This document shows positions 1 through 9,900 of a DNA stretch of 64,000 bases, piece after piece. The position numbers and the translations under genes were made by a program. Source of the DNA: JAVVEG01 sp041751425 (GTDB lineage: Bacteria; Pseudomonadota; Gammaproteobacteria; Pseudomonadales; Pseudohongiellaceae); assembly GCA_041751425.1 (NCBI GenBank), contig JBGSXL010000007.1, positions 269,196 to 333,195 on the forward strand, in the 5' to 3' direction. The first letter of the stretch is position 1. Each line of letters begins with the position of its first letter. The notes under the pieces were generated by a model that saw only the letters and a program-made list of their open reading frames with translations, made no database searches and was not told where the DNA came from.

Positions 1-782
1 CCATTCATTTCTGTGAAGACCATGCGATACTCGGCTGTGATTTTTATGTCATGTCCTATATCGAAGGTATCGTTGTCCGCAGAGAGTATCCGCCAGAGTT
101 GCAATTGAGCTCAGCGCAGGTGCGTGAACAGTTCTACGCGTTTTTCGATGTGTTGGGTGAATTGCATTCCGTTGACCTGAAGCAGGCCGGTCTGGATACT
201 TTTGGCCGTCCTGAGGGATATGTTGCCCGCCAGGTTGAAGGGTGGAGTAACCGTTTCGTCAATGCAGTAACTCCTGATACAGCAAACTTCGACGACATCA
301 TGCAGTGGCTGCACGATCGCATGCCAGTCGAGAGTGGAATAGCTAGCATAATCCATAACGATTACAAATTGGATAATGTCATTTGGGCGCCAGATAACCC
401 ACTAAAGGTTATCGGTGTGCTGGATTGGGAGATGGCAACTGTTGGTGATCCGCTTATGGATCTGGGTTGCACACTGGGATACTGGGTAGAGGAAAGCGAT
501 CCGGAATTCTTTCGCCAGTTCCGTGCCATGCCAAGTGATGCCCCGGGGGCTCCGACACGCGCAGAGATCGTCGCACGCTTCAGTGAGCGCACGGGTCTTT
601 CCGTGGCTAAATTTGATTTCTATTTCTGCTTCGGGATGTTCCGCCTGGCGGTTATTGGTCAGCAGATTTACTATCGTTATCATCAGGGTTTGACCAGGGA
701 CCCGCGTTTCGGTCGTTTGGTAGACAAGGTGCACAGCCTCAAATCCATGTGTGATTTGCTGATCAAAAAATCTGATCTGTGA
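1..782 (+). CDS. Phosphotransferase family protein (APH/ACAD10-type kinase), 5' end outside window
   Basis: The reading frame is open from base 3 and codes CEDHAILGCDFYVM before the first in-window ATG at 51, so the gene starts to the left of the window. The protein has the protein-kinase-like fold of aminoglycoside phosphotransferases. The catalytic loop HNDYKLDN and the metal-binding segment LDWEMATVGDP are both intact. Family members of this subtype, such as the N-terminal part of human ACAD10/11, phosphorylate small hydroxylated substrates and often sit beside acyl-CoA dehydrogenases, as would fit the fatty-acid genes elsewhere in this window. The substrate is unknown. A drug-resistance role is unlikely for this subtype. 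Confidence 0.85.
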   Translation, partial: IHFCEDHAILGCDFYVMSYIEGIVVRREYPPELQLSSAQVREQFYAFFDVLGELHSVDLKQAGLDTFGRPEGYVARQVEGWSNRFVNAVTPDTANFDDIMQWLHDRMPVESGIASIIHNDYKLDNVIWAPDNPLKVIGVLDWEMATVGDPLMDLGCTLGYWVEESDPEFFRQFRAMPSDAPGAPTRAEIVARFSERTGLSVAKFDFYFCFGMFRLAVIGQQIYYRYHQGLTRDPRFGRLVDKVHSLKSMCDLLIKKSDL

Positions 783-803
783 TTACAAAGTAATTCATCT
801 TGG

Positions 804-826
804 CCCGCTTAAGGCGGTTCTCTTTT
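804..826 (+). terminator. Weak hairpin between convergent genes
   Basis: CCGC-TTAAG-GCGG is followed by TTCTCTTTT. The stem is only four pairs, so it would be a weak terminator for the kinase gene. It lies 22 bases after the stop codon and just before the end of the convergent AEC gene. Confidence 0.35.
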
Positions 827-831
827 CAGCC

Positions 832-1764
832 TTATCCCAACAACGCCAAAATAATCAGCACAGGTAACAAGCAAGCGACCGTGGATATAAGCGAGCCGGC
901 AGCAACAGTTGCCTGACATGCCTGATAGCGTGACGCAAAAACATAAGCACTGATACCCACCGGCATGGCTGCACCCAGCACGGCAGTTGTTGCCCACATC
1001 GGGTCAATAGTAAAGACGTGAAACATAGAGAACCAAACCAACAGCGGCAACACCATCAGCTTCAATAAAGTCATCATTAACGCCGGATTTATCTGCCCCT
1101 TCACCTGATACTGATGCAATGACGTGCCCAGTACAAACAACGCTAATGGTATGGCCGCGTTCGACAGCAAACGAATGGAATCCTGTACTGGCTGCCACAG
1201 CGGGATATCCAACAAATTGAATAGCAAACCTGCAATCAGACTGACAGTGAGCGGGCTGCTGAGCAGTTGCCTAAACAAATTAAATAATGTTTTCAGCAAG
1301 GCTGTAAGTTCAAAATTCTCTCGTTCGGCTGCAATGGTGCCAACACTGAACAGCACCAGATTTTGAATGGCAATGATCAGGAACAGAGGCAGCAACGCTT
1401 CCTGCCCCAGCGTTTGCAGTACCAATGGAATGCCAACAATGGTTGTGTTGGAGTAGGAAGCTCCCATAGCAAAAGTCGCCTGCTGTATTGCTGAGTAAGC
1501 ATACAGAAATCGCCCAATCAGCATGCTTACCAGAAACATGAGTAGCACAGCAGCGTAAAATGCCAACAGAAAACTGAAGCCTAGATCCTGCGGAATCTCC
1601 GAGTTCGCTGTATTGATAAAAAGCAGACAGGGAATAACCAGGTTGAATGTGAAACGCGACAATGCTTCACAATCGCTGCGCCGCAGAAATTCAGAACGCG
1701 CGGCGACATACCCTGTGAAAGCGAGTGCGAGTATCGGAAAAATAGTGGCGAGTAAATTACCCAT
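832..1764 (-). CDS. AEC family transporter (auxin efflux carrier-like permease)
   Basis: This is a 310-residue, very hydrophobic protein with about ten membrane segments in two halves separated by a short polar linker (roughly residues 140-160), the AEC layout. It would be an inner-membrane secondary transporter; family members move small carboxylates or amphipathic organic anions, and auxin is only the founding plant substrate. The start ATG overlaps the stop of the upstream MATE gene (TGATG), so the two are translationally coupled. Substrate cannot be predicted from the sequence. Confidence 0.85.
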   Translation of the reverse strand: MGNLLATIFPILALAFTGYVAARSEFLRRSDCEALSRFTFNLVIPCLLFINTANSEIPQDLGFSFLLAFYAAVLLMFLVSMLIGRFLYAYSAIQQATFAMGASYSNTTIVGIPLVLQTLGQEALLPLFLIIAIQNLVLFSVGTIAAERENFELTALLKTLFNLFRQLLSSPLTVSLIAGLLFNLLDIPLWQPVQDSIRLLSNAAIPLALFVLGTSLHQYQVKGQINPALMMTLLKLMVLPLLVWFSMFHVFTIDPMWATTAVLGAAMPVGISAYVFASRYQACQATVAAGSLISTVACLLPVLIILALLG

Positions 1765-3125
1765 CAGCTTTTTAACACAGTTTTACGACGACTCCTTTCG
1801 AAAGCCGTCTTCCAATGGCCCTGGCGAAAGATATAAAAATATAAACAGGCCTTGATCAGATAGTCCGCGATCAATGCCGCATAAATCCAGTAAACGCTCA
1901 TCCCCAGCAAATAGAAAACAGCTGTCAGCAAAACTCTGCCGAACAAAAATCCAATGCCGGTTATTTTCGCAGGTGCCTTGGTATCGCCTGCACCGCGCAA
2001 CGCTCCTCCCAGCGTAAATTCGATGGCCATCAACGGCTGCACGAATGCCAGCATCACCATCAGCGCCACCAGATAGTCCATCAACAAGTCACCCTCAATG
2101 AAAAACTCGCCGATGCGACGCGCGTTCAATCCAATAACCAGTCCGATAATTAACATGGCGCTCAATGCAACCTTCACATTGCGCCATGCTGTCAGCTCAG
2201 CTTGTTCAGCCTGTTTGGCTCCCAGATGTTGGCCTACCATGGTTGAGGTCGCGATGGAGAAACCCATGCCAATCACTATCGATAACGAGAGAATATTCAC
2301 CCCGATACCATAGGCGGTAAACGCCTCGGTTCCATACAGGGAGACTACCCACATGAAGGCAATGATGGAGACATTGAAGATGGTTTGCTCGATACCGGCA
2401 GGTACTGCGATTCTGATCAGGTGGGAAGCACGGTCGCGTTGCATGAAAACCTGTTTTACGGGCAACAGAATCAGACGTCTGCGTTGCCACATCAGAAGAA
2501 AAGCGACAGCAACCAACAAGTAAGAAATGCCGGTCGCGTATGCAGCCCCCTGCAGACCAAATTCCGGAAATCCGAAACGCCCATACACCAGCCCATAAGC
2601 CAGGAAAATATTAATAAGATTGCCAATGGCTACAACCCAGACCGGTGTGAACGCATCGCCCGCTGCGCGCAGACCCGCCCCGATCACAGCCAGGAAAGAG
2701 AAGAACACATTGAAGTAAACTAATATGCATAAGTACTGCGCCGAATCATGCAGATTTTCACCCTGCAAACCGAAGATGCCGACCAGCGGTTTGGCTATGA
2801 ATGGGATCAATACGCAAAGGGCCAGCGAGGCCAGCACACAAAGGAGTATGGAGAGTTTCAGTACACGGTCGGCTTCCTCATAATCCCTGGCACCCCAGGC
2901 ATAGGCCACCAGAGCGGTAGTGCCAGCGGTAATGGAAAACACGATAAGCTGAATGGCCATGTAGATTCGATCCGCTGCCAATACAGCGGCTACCGCCTCT
3001 GCGCCAAGGCTCGCAACAATCTTGATGGCTGCCAAATGCACCAGCGATAGCAGCAGGTTTCCCAGGATGGTGGGGCCGGCTAACTTCAATAGGCTAAGCT
3101 TCAAAGGGGCAGGTGCTGCGGACAT
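1764..3125 (-). CDS. MATE family efflux transporter
   Basis: This multidrug and toxin extrusion (NorM/DinF-type) cation antiporter has about twelve membrane segments in two pseudo-symmetric halves. The family signature appears in LAGPTILGNLL near the N-terminus, repeated as RIAVPAGIEQTIF in the second half. I place the start at ATG 3125 (MSAAPAPLKLS, 453 residues) because the frame upstream of it, back to 3197, has no hydrophobic or conserved content and an AAAGGA lies just before 3125. It exports cationic or amphipathic compounds across the inner membrane. It is the first gene of a two-gene operon with the AEC transporter. Confidence 0.88.
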   Translation of the reverse strand: MSAAPAPLKLSLLKLAGPTILGNLLLSLVHLAAIKIVASLGAEAVAAVLAADRIYMAIQLIVFSITAGTTALVAYAWGARDYEEADRVLKLSILLCVLASLALCVLIPFIAKPLVGIFGLQGENLHDSAQYLCILVYFNVFFSFLAVIGAGLRAAGDAFTPVWVVAIGNLINIFLAYGLVYGRFGFPEFGLQGAAYATGISYLLVAVAFLLMWQRRRLILLPVKQVFMQRDRASHLIRIAVPAGIEQTIFNVSIIAFMWVVSLYGTEAFTAYGIGVNILSLSIVIGMGFSIATSTMVGQHLGAKQAEQAELTAWRNVKVALSAMLIIGLVIGLNARRIGEFFIEGDLLMDYLVALMVMLAFVQPLMAIEFTLGGALRGAGDTKAPAKITGIGFLFGRVLLTAVFYLLGMSVYWIYAALIADYLIKACLYFYIFRQGHWKTAFERSRRKTVLKS

Positions 3126-3332
3126 GTCCTTTGCCTTGGAGTGAACAAGAGGGATTAAAAAAGAAGCGTATTTTCCTCTCATTTCGCAAATAGGCAATGC
3201 GCTTGTGAAGATAATTCCCTGATAATGGCCAAAATGCGTTATCAGCAGTTTTAGAGAGCAATGGTGGGCGCTTGACCGCCTTCAGCAGATAACGTACTTT
3301 CAGCCCCTGCCGACCCTTTATGGAGTGAATGC

Positions 3333-3770
3333 ATGCCTGAAAGATCGAACCACTTTACCGGTTTCTCCCCTGAGCATTTCAATAGCTTGAATAATGTGTT
3401 TCTGCCTACCCACTTGGGAATCAGAGTAGTTGCCGTGGATGCAGGCAAGATCACTGCCGAGTTGGACGTTGAACAGCACCATCGTGCTCCTAACGGCTAT
3501 TTACACGCAGGGGCGATAGTTACGTTGGCAGATACGGCTGCAGGCTATGGTTGTGTTGCCAATTTGCCGGAAGGCGCAAAGAATTTTACTACCATAGAGC
3601 TGAAGTCCAATTTTTTGAGCACAGTTACCGAAGGCACAATCGTCTGTGTAGCTGAAGCAGTCCATAGTGGTCGCACAACGCAATTGTGGGATGTTGTAGT
3701 CACCGATAAAAAAAGTGGCAAGAAACTGGCGCTGTTTCGGTGTACACAAATGATTATTTATCCACGTTGA
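3333..3770 (+). CDS. PaaI-type hotdog thioesterase
   Basis: This 145-residue single hotdog domain belongs to the PaaI/YdiI group, which hydrolyses acyl- or aryl-CoA thioesters in the cytoplasm. The central helix region APNGYLHAGAIVTLADTA matches the family pattern of a Gly-x-x-His segment followed by an Ala/Leu-Ala-Asp-Thr turn, where the Asp is the usual catalytic acid. A GGAG about eight bases upstream supports the ATG at 3333. It is transcribed away from the MATE operon; the 200-base gap must hold both promoters. The acyl group it acts on is unknown. Confidence 0.85.
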   Translation: MPERSNHFTGFSPEHFNSLNNVFLPTHLGIRVVAVDAGKITAELDVEQHHRAPNGYLHAGAIVTLADTAAGYGCVANLPEGAKNFTTIELKSNFLSTVTEGTIVCVAEAVHSGRTTQLWDVVVTDKKSGKKLALFRCTQMIIYPR

Positions 3771-3817
3771 CTTTTTACTGGCAGGTCGATAGCAACAAAT
3801 AAGGAAAACAACACACC

Positions 3818-4465
3818 GTGATAGAGTCCATGCAGAAAAATCTGATACGCGCTGTGGTGATGGTTGTCGCTTTCGTAAACGGTTTTGTCATCATGTCCAT
3901 TGAACTGCTCGGTGGCAGAATCATGGCGCCGTATTTTGGCAGCAGCGTGTATGTATGGGGCAGTATCATCACGGTATTCATGTTGTCTCTGTCATTTGGC
4001 TATCTGCTGGGTGGACGCTTGTCCATGCGCAATCCCAACCCAGTCAGTTTTTCATTGTTCTTTTTCACGTCAGCACTTTTATCGCTGCCCATCATATTTT
4101 TTGCCGACTGGACCATGACGCAAATTTTCCTTGCGATCGACGATCCACGCTATGGATCACTGCTGACTGCTCTGCTGCTTTATTTTTTGCCAATATGCAT
4201 GATGGGTGTGGTGTCTCCGTATGCTATTCGCCTGTTGGTGCAGTCTGAGCAAGCAAGTGGACGCACAGCGGGTCTATTGTATTTCGTGTCCACCCTCGGC
4301 AGTGCTCTGGGTACGCTGGCAACGTCGTTTTATTTTGTGTTGTGGTTTGAGATTAATCAGGTGATGTGGGGCTTATTCATCGCTCTTATCTTATGCGGCC
4401 TGAGTGTTCTGGCTGCGTACCGCAATCCACTTGCAGTCACCAAAGTCATGGAGCAGTCAGCATGA
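3818..4465 (+). CDS. Membrane half of a split spermidine synthase-like (fused MFS/SpeE-type) protein
   Basis: This 215-residue integral membrane protein has about six hydrophobic segments (residues near 8-30, 42-65, 72-95, 105-130, 145-170 and 175-200). It matches the N-terminal membrane module that in many bacteria is fused to a spermidine synthase-like Rossmann domain. Here the module stops at a TGA that overlaps the ATG of the next gene (ATGA), so the two parts are made separately but coupled. The start is GTG 3818, preceded by AAGGA. The function of this family is unknown, although it is often annotated as spermidine synthase. Confidence 0.75.
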   Translation: MIESMQKNLIRAVVMVVAFVNGFVIMSIELLGGRIMAPYFGSSVYVWGSIITVFMLSLSFGYLLGGRLSMRNPNPVSFSLFFFTSALLSLPIIFFADWTMTQIFLAIDDPRYGSLLTALLLYFLPICMMGVVSPYAIRLLVQSEQASGRTAGLLYFVSTLGSALGTLATSFYFVLWFEINQVMWGLFIALILCGLSVLAAYRNPLAVTKVMEQSA

Positions 4466-5379
4466 GTGATTCCAGATTTTCTTTCGCGGGCCTGCTGGGA
4501 CTTGCTGTTATATGCACCGGCATTGGCGTTCCCGCCACCGTATCGGCGCAGACAAGCCTGCCGATCATTCATGAAGAGCGCTCGCTGTATCAGAATATTG
4601 CGGTGACTGAAGCCAATGGCCGACGCTGCATGCTGTTCAATCAGAACCGGGGAGACCGCAATCAGACCTGCATGGATATGCGTGATCCCCAAAAACTGGT
4701 GTTTCATTATACGCGCATGAGTTTTGCCGGACTGTTGCTGAACCCACAACCAAGCAATGTGTTGGTGGCTGGTCTGGGTGGTGGTTCCATTCCCGTGGCC
4801 ATGAACGAACTGTTTCCCAACGCGAACATCGATGTGTTGGAGATCGATCGCGCCGTGGTCACGGTTGCGGAGGATTTCTTCGATTTCGAAGCCAACGAAC
4901 GCATGAAAGTTCATGTCATCGACGCGCGAGTGTTCGTCAAACGTGCAGCCCTGCAGGGCAGAAAGTACGATTATATTGTGCTGGACGCTTTTACCGGGGA
5001 ATACATCCCCGAGCACCTGTTGACCAGAGAGTTTCTGGAGGAAGTTAAGCAGATACTGACGCCTGAGGGTGTTCTGGTTGCCAACACATTCTCCAGCAGT
5101 AATCTGTATGATCATGAATCAGTCACATACGCGGCTGTCTACGGCGAGTTTTACAACTTCAAACTTCCCGGCAGTGGTAATCGGGTCATTATTGCACAGG
5201 CCGGTGGCGTCCCGTCTCAGGCAGCATTGCGCGGGCCTGCCAGAGATCTGCATGAGAGACTGCGGGTCTATGATGTGCCAATTCTGGAGTACCCGGCGCG
5301 CCTGACTACCAGGCCGGATTGGGATGAATCCAAGCGAATTCTTACTGACCAATTTTCACCCGCAAACCTGCTCAATTAA
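4462..5379 (+). CDS. Spermidine synthase-like Rossmann-fold protein with N-terminal hydrophobic segment
   Basis: This 305-residue protein starts at ATG 4462, which overlaps the previous stop. A hydrophobic stretch at about residues 8-28 (LLGLAVICTG) ends in VSAQ and could be a seventh membrane helix or a cleavable signal. The rest is a class I methyltransferase/spermidine synthase fold: GLGGGSIP is the nucleotide loop, DVLEID the acidic strand and LDAFTGEYIP the position of the catalytic loop. True SpeE proteins have GGGDG and a D-S-T-D-P loop, as seen in the real speE at 17946. Both are changed here, so aminopropyl transfer is doubtful. It probably works with the preceding membrane protein. 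Confidence 0.75.
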   Translation: MSDSRFSFAGLLGLAVICTGIGVPATVSAQTSLPIIHEERSLYQNIAVTEANGRRCMLFNQNRGDRNQTCMDMRDPQKLVFHYTRMSFAGLLLNPQPSNVLVAGLGGGSIPVAMNELFPNANIDVLEIDRAVVTVAEDFFDFEANERMKVHVIDARVFVKRAALQGRKYDYIVLDAFTGEYIPEHLLTREFLEEVKQILTPEGVLVANTFSSSNLYDHESVTYAAVYGEFYNFKLPGSGNRVIIAQAGGVPSQAALRGPARDLHERLRVYDVPILEYPARLTTRPDWDESKRILTDQFSPANLLN

Positions 5380-5557
5380 GCAGAACGCCGCAGATTCGGC
5401 AAATCGATGCAAAAGTGAGCTGTTTTATTTGTCACGCCAATGAAATTACCTGTATAAACAATGGGTCATAGCTGAAGCAGTCACAAGATGAACCGATATA
5501 TGGTTGCTGGCGTAACTCCCTGCATTAACAGAATAAATTTATCCGGAAGCACAGAGT

Positions 5558-6895
5558 ATGAAGTTGCTTGGTATTTTACAGCGTTGCAATCGCATTAGCT
5601 TTATGGGGCTTTTACTGGTCCTGACAGCCTGTGGAGAGAGTGGCACTGAAGAAGGTCGACAGCAGGGTAACCGTGGACCAGGTGGACCAGGAGGACCAGG
5701 TCAATTCGCCCAGAACATGATACCCGCTGTTGAAGTTGTTCGCGCTGAACTGGGCACATTGCCTCTGGAAGAACGTCTCACTGGCCGGGTCACTGCCAAG
5801 AATCAAACAGAAATCTACTCCGAAGTGTCCGGGCCCGTCACCGAAATATTCGCTGAAAACGGCGACTATGTTGAGGAAGGGACACCACTTCTGCAAATTC
5901 GCGACTCGGAAATTGCGGAGCGTCATCAGCAAGCGATATCCGGGCTGGAAATAGCCGAGGCACAGCAACGTCAGGCGCAAGCCAATCTGGAGTTGTTGAC
6001 CACGCAGATGAATCGCATTCAGGGTTTGCGAGATCTCAATCTGGAGACGGCGTCTGTGCTGGAGACCATTCAGTCCCAGGTAGCAGTGGCGCGGGCTGAT
6101 CTGGATCTGCGTGTAGCTCAGCGGAATCAAGCCGCCTCTGTGCTGGAAGAACGGCGTTTGCAGTTGCGGAACACGACAGTGCGTGCACCTGTCAGCGGTC
6201 GTATCGGCCGTCGCAATGCCGAGCGCGGCTCATTAGTCACCACCGGTACGCCTCTGTTTACAATTGGCGATCTGAGTCAGATCCAGATTGAAGTGCTGCT
6301 GACAGAACGCATGTTGTCTTATATCGAAGTGGGCACACCGGTGAACCTGTATTCGGAGAGCTGGACAGATACCTCAATCCCATCGGAAATTACCCGCATT
6401 TCGCCGTTTCTGGATACCACCACCATGCGCACAGTGGCGCATATAGACGTTGGTAATCCCAACGGATTATTGCGTTCCGGTATGTTCATTACGGTTGATA
6501 TTCTCTATGGCCAGAGCGAAGAAGCCGTATTGATTCCTAACAGTGCGTTTTACCGCCATCCCCGCACTGGCGTGGAAGGTATTTATGTTGTCTCGGCTCC
6601 GAATCAGGAAATCGAACCGTTGGTAGGCACTGATCAGATTACACCGCCATTGCCAGTAGCCTTTGTCCCTGTTCGCGTGCTCGCTACCGGACGGATGGCA
6701 AGTGGTGTTACCGGAGTGAAGGCAGGCGATCTGGTTGTGACGGTGGGACAAAATCTGCTGACAGATAATGTGCCGCAGACGCAAACCAGACTGGTTACCT
6801 GGGAGCGCATGATGGAATTACAACAGATGCAGAGCCGGGATATTTTTCAGGTAATTGATCGACAACAGCAACAAGCGCGCAGTGACGGCACTTAA
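5558..6895 (+). CDS. RND efflux periplasmic adaptor (HlyD/MexA family lipoprotein)
   Basis: This membrane-fusion protein links the inner-membrane pump encoded next to an outer-membrane channel. The N-terminus is a lipoprotein signal with lipobox LTAC (Cys25). A Gly/Pro-rich spacer (GPGGPGGPG) follows, then a biotinyl-lipoyl half, a coiled-coil hairpin (about residues 115-205, rich in Gln, Ala and Leu), the second lipoyl half with APVSGRIGRRNAERG, and a beta-barrel domain. At 445 residues it is slightly longer than MexA. The pump gene begins 15 bases downstream, forming an operon. No TolC-type channel gene is present in the window. Confidence 0.9.
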   Translation: MKLLGILQRCNRISFMGLLLVLTACGESGTEEGRQQGNRGPGGPGGPGQFAQNMIPAVEVVRAELGTLPLEERLTGRVTAKNQTEIYSEVSGPVTEIFAENGDYVEEGTPLLQIRDSEIAERHQQAISGLEIAEAQQRQAQANLELLTTQMNRIQGLRDLNLETASVLETIQSQVAVARADLDLRVAQRNQAASVLEERRLQLRNTTVRAPVSGRIGRRNAERGSLVTTGTPLFTIGDLSQIQIEVLLTERMLSYIEVGTPVNLYSESWTDTSIPSEITRISPFLDTTTMRTVAHIDVGNPNGLLRSGMFITVDILYGQSEEAVLIPNSAFYRHPRTGVEGIYVVSAPNQEIEPLVGTDQITPPLPVAFVPVRVLATGRMASGVTGVKAGDLVVTVGQNLLTDNVPQTQTRLVTWERMMELQQMQSRDIFQVIDRQQQQARSDGT

Positions 6896-6910
6896 AAAAA
6901 GGCTTCAGCT

Positions 6911-9900
6911 ATGTCACTAACAGAAAAATCCATTAGCAGACCCGTCGCAACAAGCATGATCTATCTGATCATTGTGACGTTGGGTGTGATTGGGTTTCGT
7001 TATCTGCCCGTCGATCTACTTCCCAACATAGAAATTCCCGAGCTGAATGTGCGCGTCAGCTACCCTAACGTTGGCCCGGAAGAAATGGAGTTGCTGGTCA
7101 CTGAACCGCTGGAAAATGCGCTTTCCATCGTCGCCAATCTGGAGCGGGTCAGTGCCAACTCCAGTGAAGGAAACAGCAACGTTTCATTGCGCTTCGCCAG
7201 AGGTACCAATCTGGACGAAGCGACCAACGAAGTGCGCGAGGCACTGGATCGTTTACGCAATTCCTTACCGCAAGATGCCAATCCACCACGAATAAACAAA
7301 TTCGATCCTGACAATGCCCCCATAATTATCGTTGGCGCGCAGTCGGATCGTGACCTGATGGAATTGACTACCATTCTTGACAGGGACATCCGGCGCCGTT
7401 TTGAGCAGATTGCCGGTATGGGTGCTATAGACGTCTGGGGCGAACTCAATCGCGAGATTCGAATTGATGTGGTCAGAGACCGTTTGTTGGCCACCGGGCT
7501 AACCACCAACGATGTAGTGCAGGCGATCAATCGCGACAACAGCAATCGCCCTGGGGGAAATGTTCAGCGCGGATTAAGTGATGTATATATCCGCTCGCTG
7601 GGTGAGTACCTCAATGTGGATGAAATACGCAACACGGTTATTCGCACAGTCAATGGCGTACCGCTGCGTGTCTCTGATGTGGCGGAAGTGCAGTACGACC
7701 GTGCTGATATCTGGCGCTACATAGAAGTTGATGGTGTGCCTACACTACGCCTGGGCATGCGCAAGCAATCGGGAGCCAATACAGTTGCGGTGGCGCAAGC
7801 TGTGCATCGGGTTGTGAATCAGATCAATAGCGAAAGAAATGATCTGAATCTGATTATTGTCAGTGATCAAAGTGTCTTCATTCAAGAGTCCATTAACAGC
7901 GTGCGCAATTCTGCCATCTGGGGCGGTTTGCTGGCTGTGATCATTCTTATGTCTTTCTTTCGCAATGGCTCAGTCACCGCAATCATTGCAGTTGCGATAC
8001 CAATTTCCATTATTGCTACCTTTGCTCTTCTGTACATGAATGCCTTGTCCCTGAATCAAATGAGTTTTGGTGGGTTGGCCCTGGGCGTTGGGTTGATTGT
8101 TGATAATGCCATTGTGGTTATCGAGAACATCGTCCGGTTACGGCAAGGTGGCAAATCTCCCCGAGAAGCTGCATTGACCGGAACTAAACAGGTGAGTGGA
8201 GCCATCATCGCGTCAACGCTGACCACCTGTGTCATATTCCTGCCAGTCGTATTTATGCAAACGTTGACAGGCACGCTGTTTCAGGAAATGGCGCTGGTCG
8301 TGGTGTTCTCCCTGCTATGTTCGTTGCTGGTAGCACTTACCCTGGTGCCCATGCTGGCGAGCCGCTTCATGACAATCAAGCCGGACTCAGTTGAACCGGA
8401 AACGATTAGACCGGAAATAATCAAAAAGAGCCGGGTGTCACTGTTTGATGGAGCAATGAAAAAAGTGGAGCTGAAGTATGAGGCTCTGGTGAAACTGGCT
8501 TTGCGACAACGCCTGGCAGTGGTTGGTTTGACAACGTGCCTGATGGCCGGCGCTGTTTACAGCGTGCAATTTATTCCGCTTGAACTGTCACCACAAACCG
8601 CAGCAGATACGATTCGGGTGCGCATGTCCATGGATCAGGGCACCAATATCGCCATTCTGCATTCCTATCTGATGGAGATGGATGCCGTTGTCCAGGAGAT
8701 CATTCCTGCAGATGCCGTTCTGCACTACACGCGCGATGTTGGCAATAGTTCCGCCGAGATTGAACTGGCCCTGGATACAAGCAGTGGTATTGACAGCAAT
8801 GCTCTGGCTGACGAAATGCGGGGTCAGATACAGAATGCTATTCCGGGGATGCGGGTGCGCGTGCAGGCTCGTTCGGGCATGGGCATGATGAACCGCATGT
8901 TTGGTTCCAGCGGTGAAGATTCTGTACAGATTGAGTTGCGCGGTCATGATCTGGTGATGGCAGAGAGTATTGCCCAAGGCATTCGTCAGCGGGTGGAGAT
9001 TTTGCCCGGTGTTGTCGATGTCAATCTCAGTCGATTGGAAGGCCGACCGGAACAGAATATTCGTTTCGATCGAGAGCTTCTGGCCAATCTGGGCATCAGT
9101 CTTTCGGATATCAGCCAAGCTATTCAAAGCAGTGTAGGCGGTACCCGCGCCGGCGTATTCCGGGATGGTGGTGATGAAATCGATATTATCGTGCGCCTGC
9201 GTCCGGAAGATCGCCTGAACGTTCAGGATATTGAGAACATTTCCGTGCGCGCGGCTGACGGACAAGTGATACCCGTTTCTGCGCTGATCAATACTTCCTA
9301 CAACCGTGGCCCAACGGACATTCGTCGCATCAACAGTCAGCGAGTAACCTATATCTATGCCAACCTGGAAGACGGTGTTGCATTGGGCGATGCCATGCAG
9401 TTGATACAAAGCGACCTGATCAACATGCCATTGCCCAGCGGCTTCTCGATAGTCTATGGGGGGCAGTTTGAAGAGCAGCAGCGCGCCCAGCAGGATTTCA
9501 TCATGGCTATCGTTTTGGCTCTGGTGCTTATCTATATGGTCATGGCCGCGCAGTTCGAACGCTTTCTGGATCCGCTGATAGTCATGTTCTCAGTCCCTTT
9601 GGCCATCATTGGTGTTGTGCCGGCGTTGTTACTGACGGGTACCACGTTGAACATGCAGAGTTTCATGGGCGTGGTGATGCTTATTGGCATCGTGGTCAAC
9701 AATGCCATTGTGTTGGTGGATTATATCAATCTGCTGCGTCGTGAAGAGAATCTGGATGTCAGAGAGGCGGTGGTCAAAGCTGGTCGATTACGACTGCGGC
9801 CCATTTTAATGACTACCCTGACGACAGTTCTGGCTTTGCTACCTTTGGCTCTGGGTATCGGTCAGGGCGCCGAGATGCAGGCGGCTCTCGCTCGCGTAGT

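Noticed and set aside
4357..5115. Open frame of 252 codons opposite the spermidine synthase-like gene
   Set aside because: His/Gln-rich antisense product without known features.
5680..5702. GGTGGACCA-type short repeat at the adaptor N-terminus
   Set aside because: It encodes the Gly-Pro-rich spacer after the lipidated cysteine.
8588..9409. Open frame of 273 codons on the minus strand inside the RND pump
   Set aside because: It is antisense to a fully conserved pump gene, has no recognisable domain and no ribosome-binding site; a codon-bias shadow.
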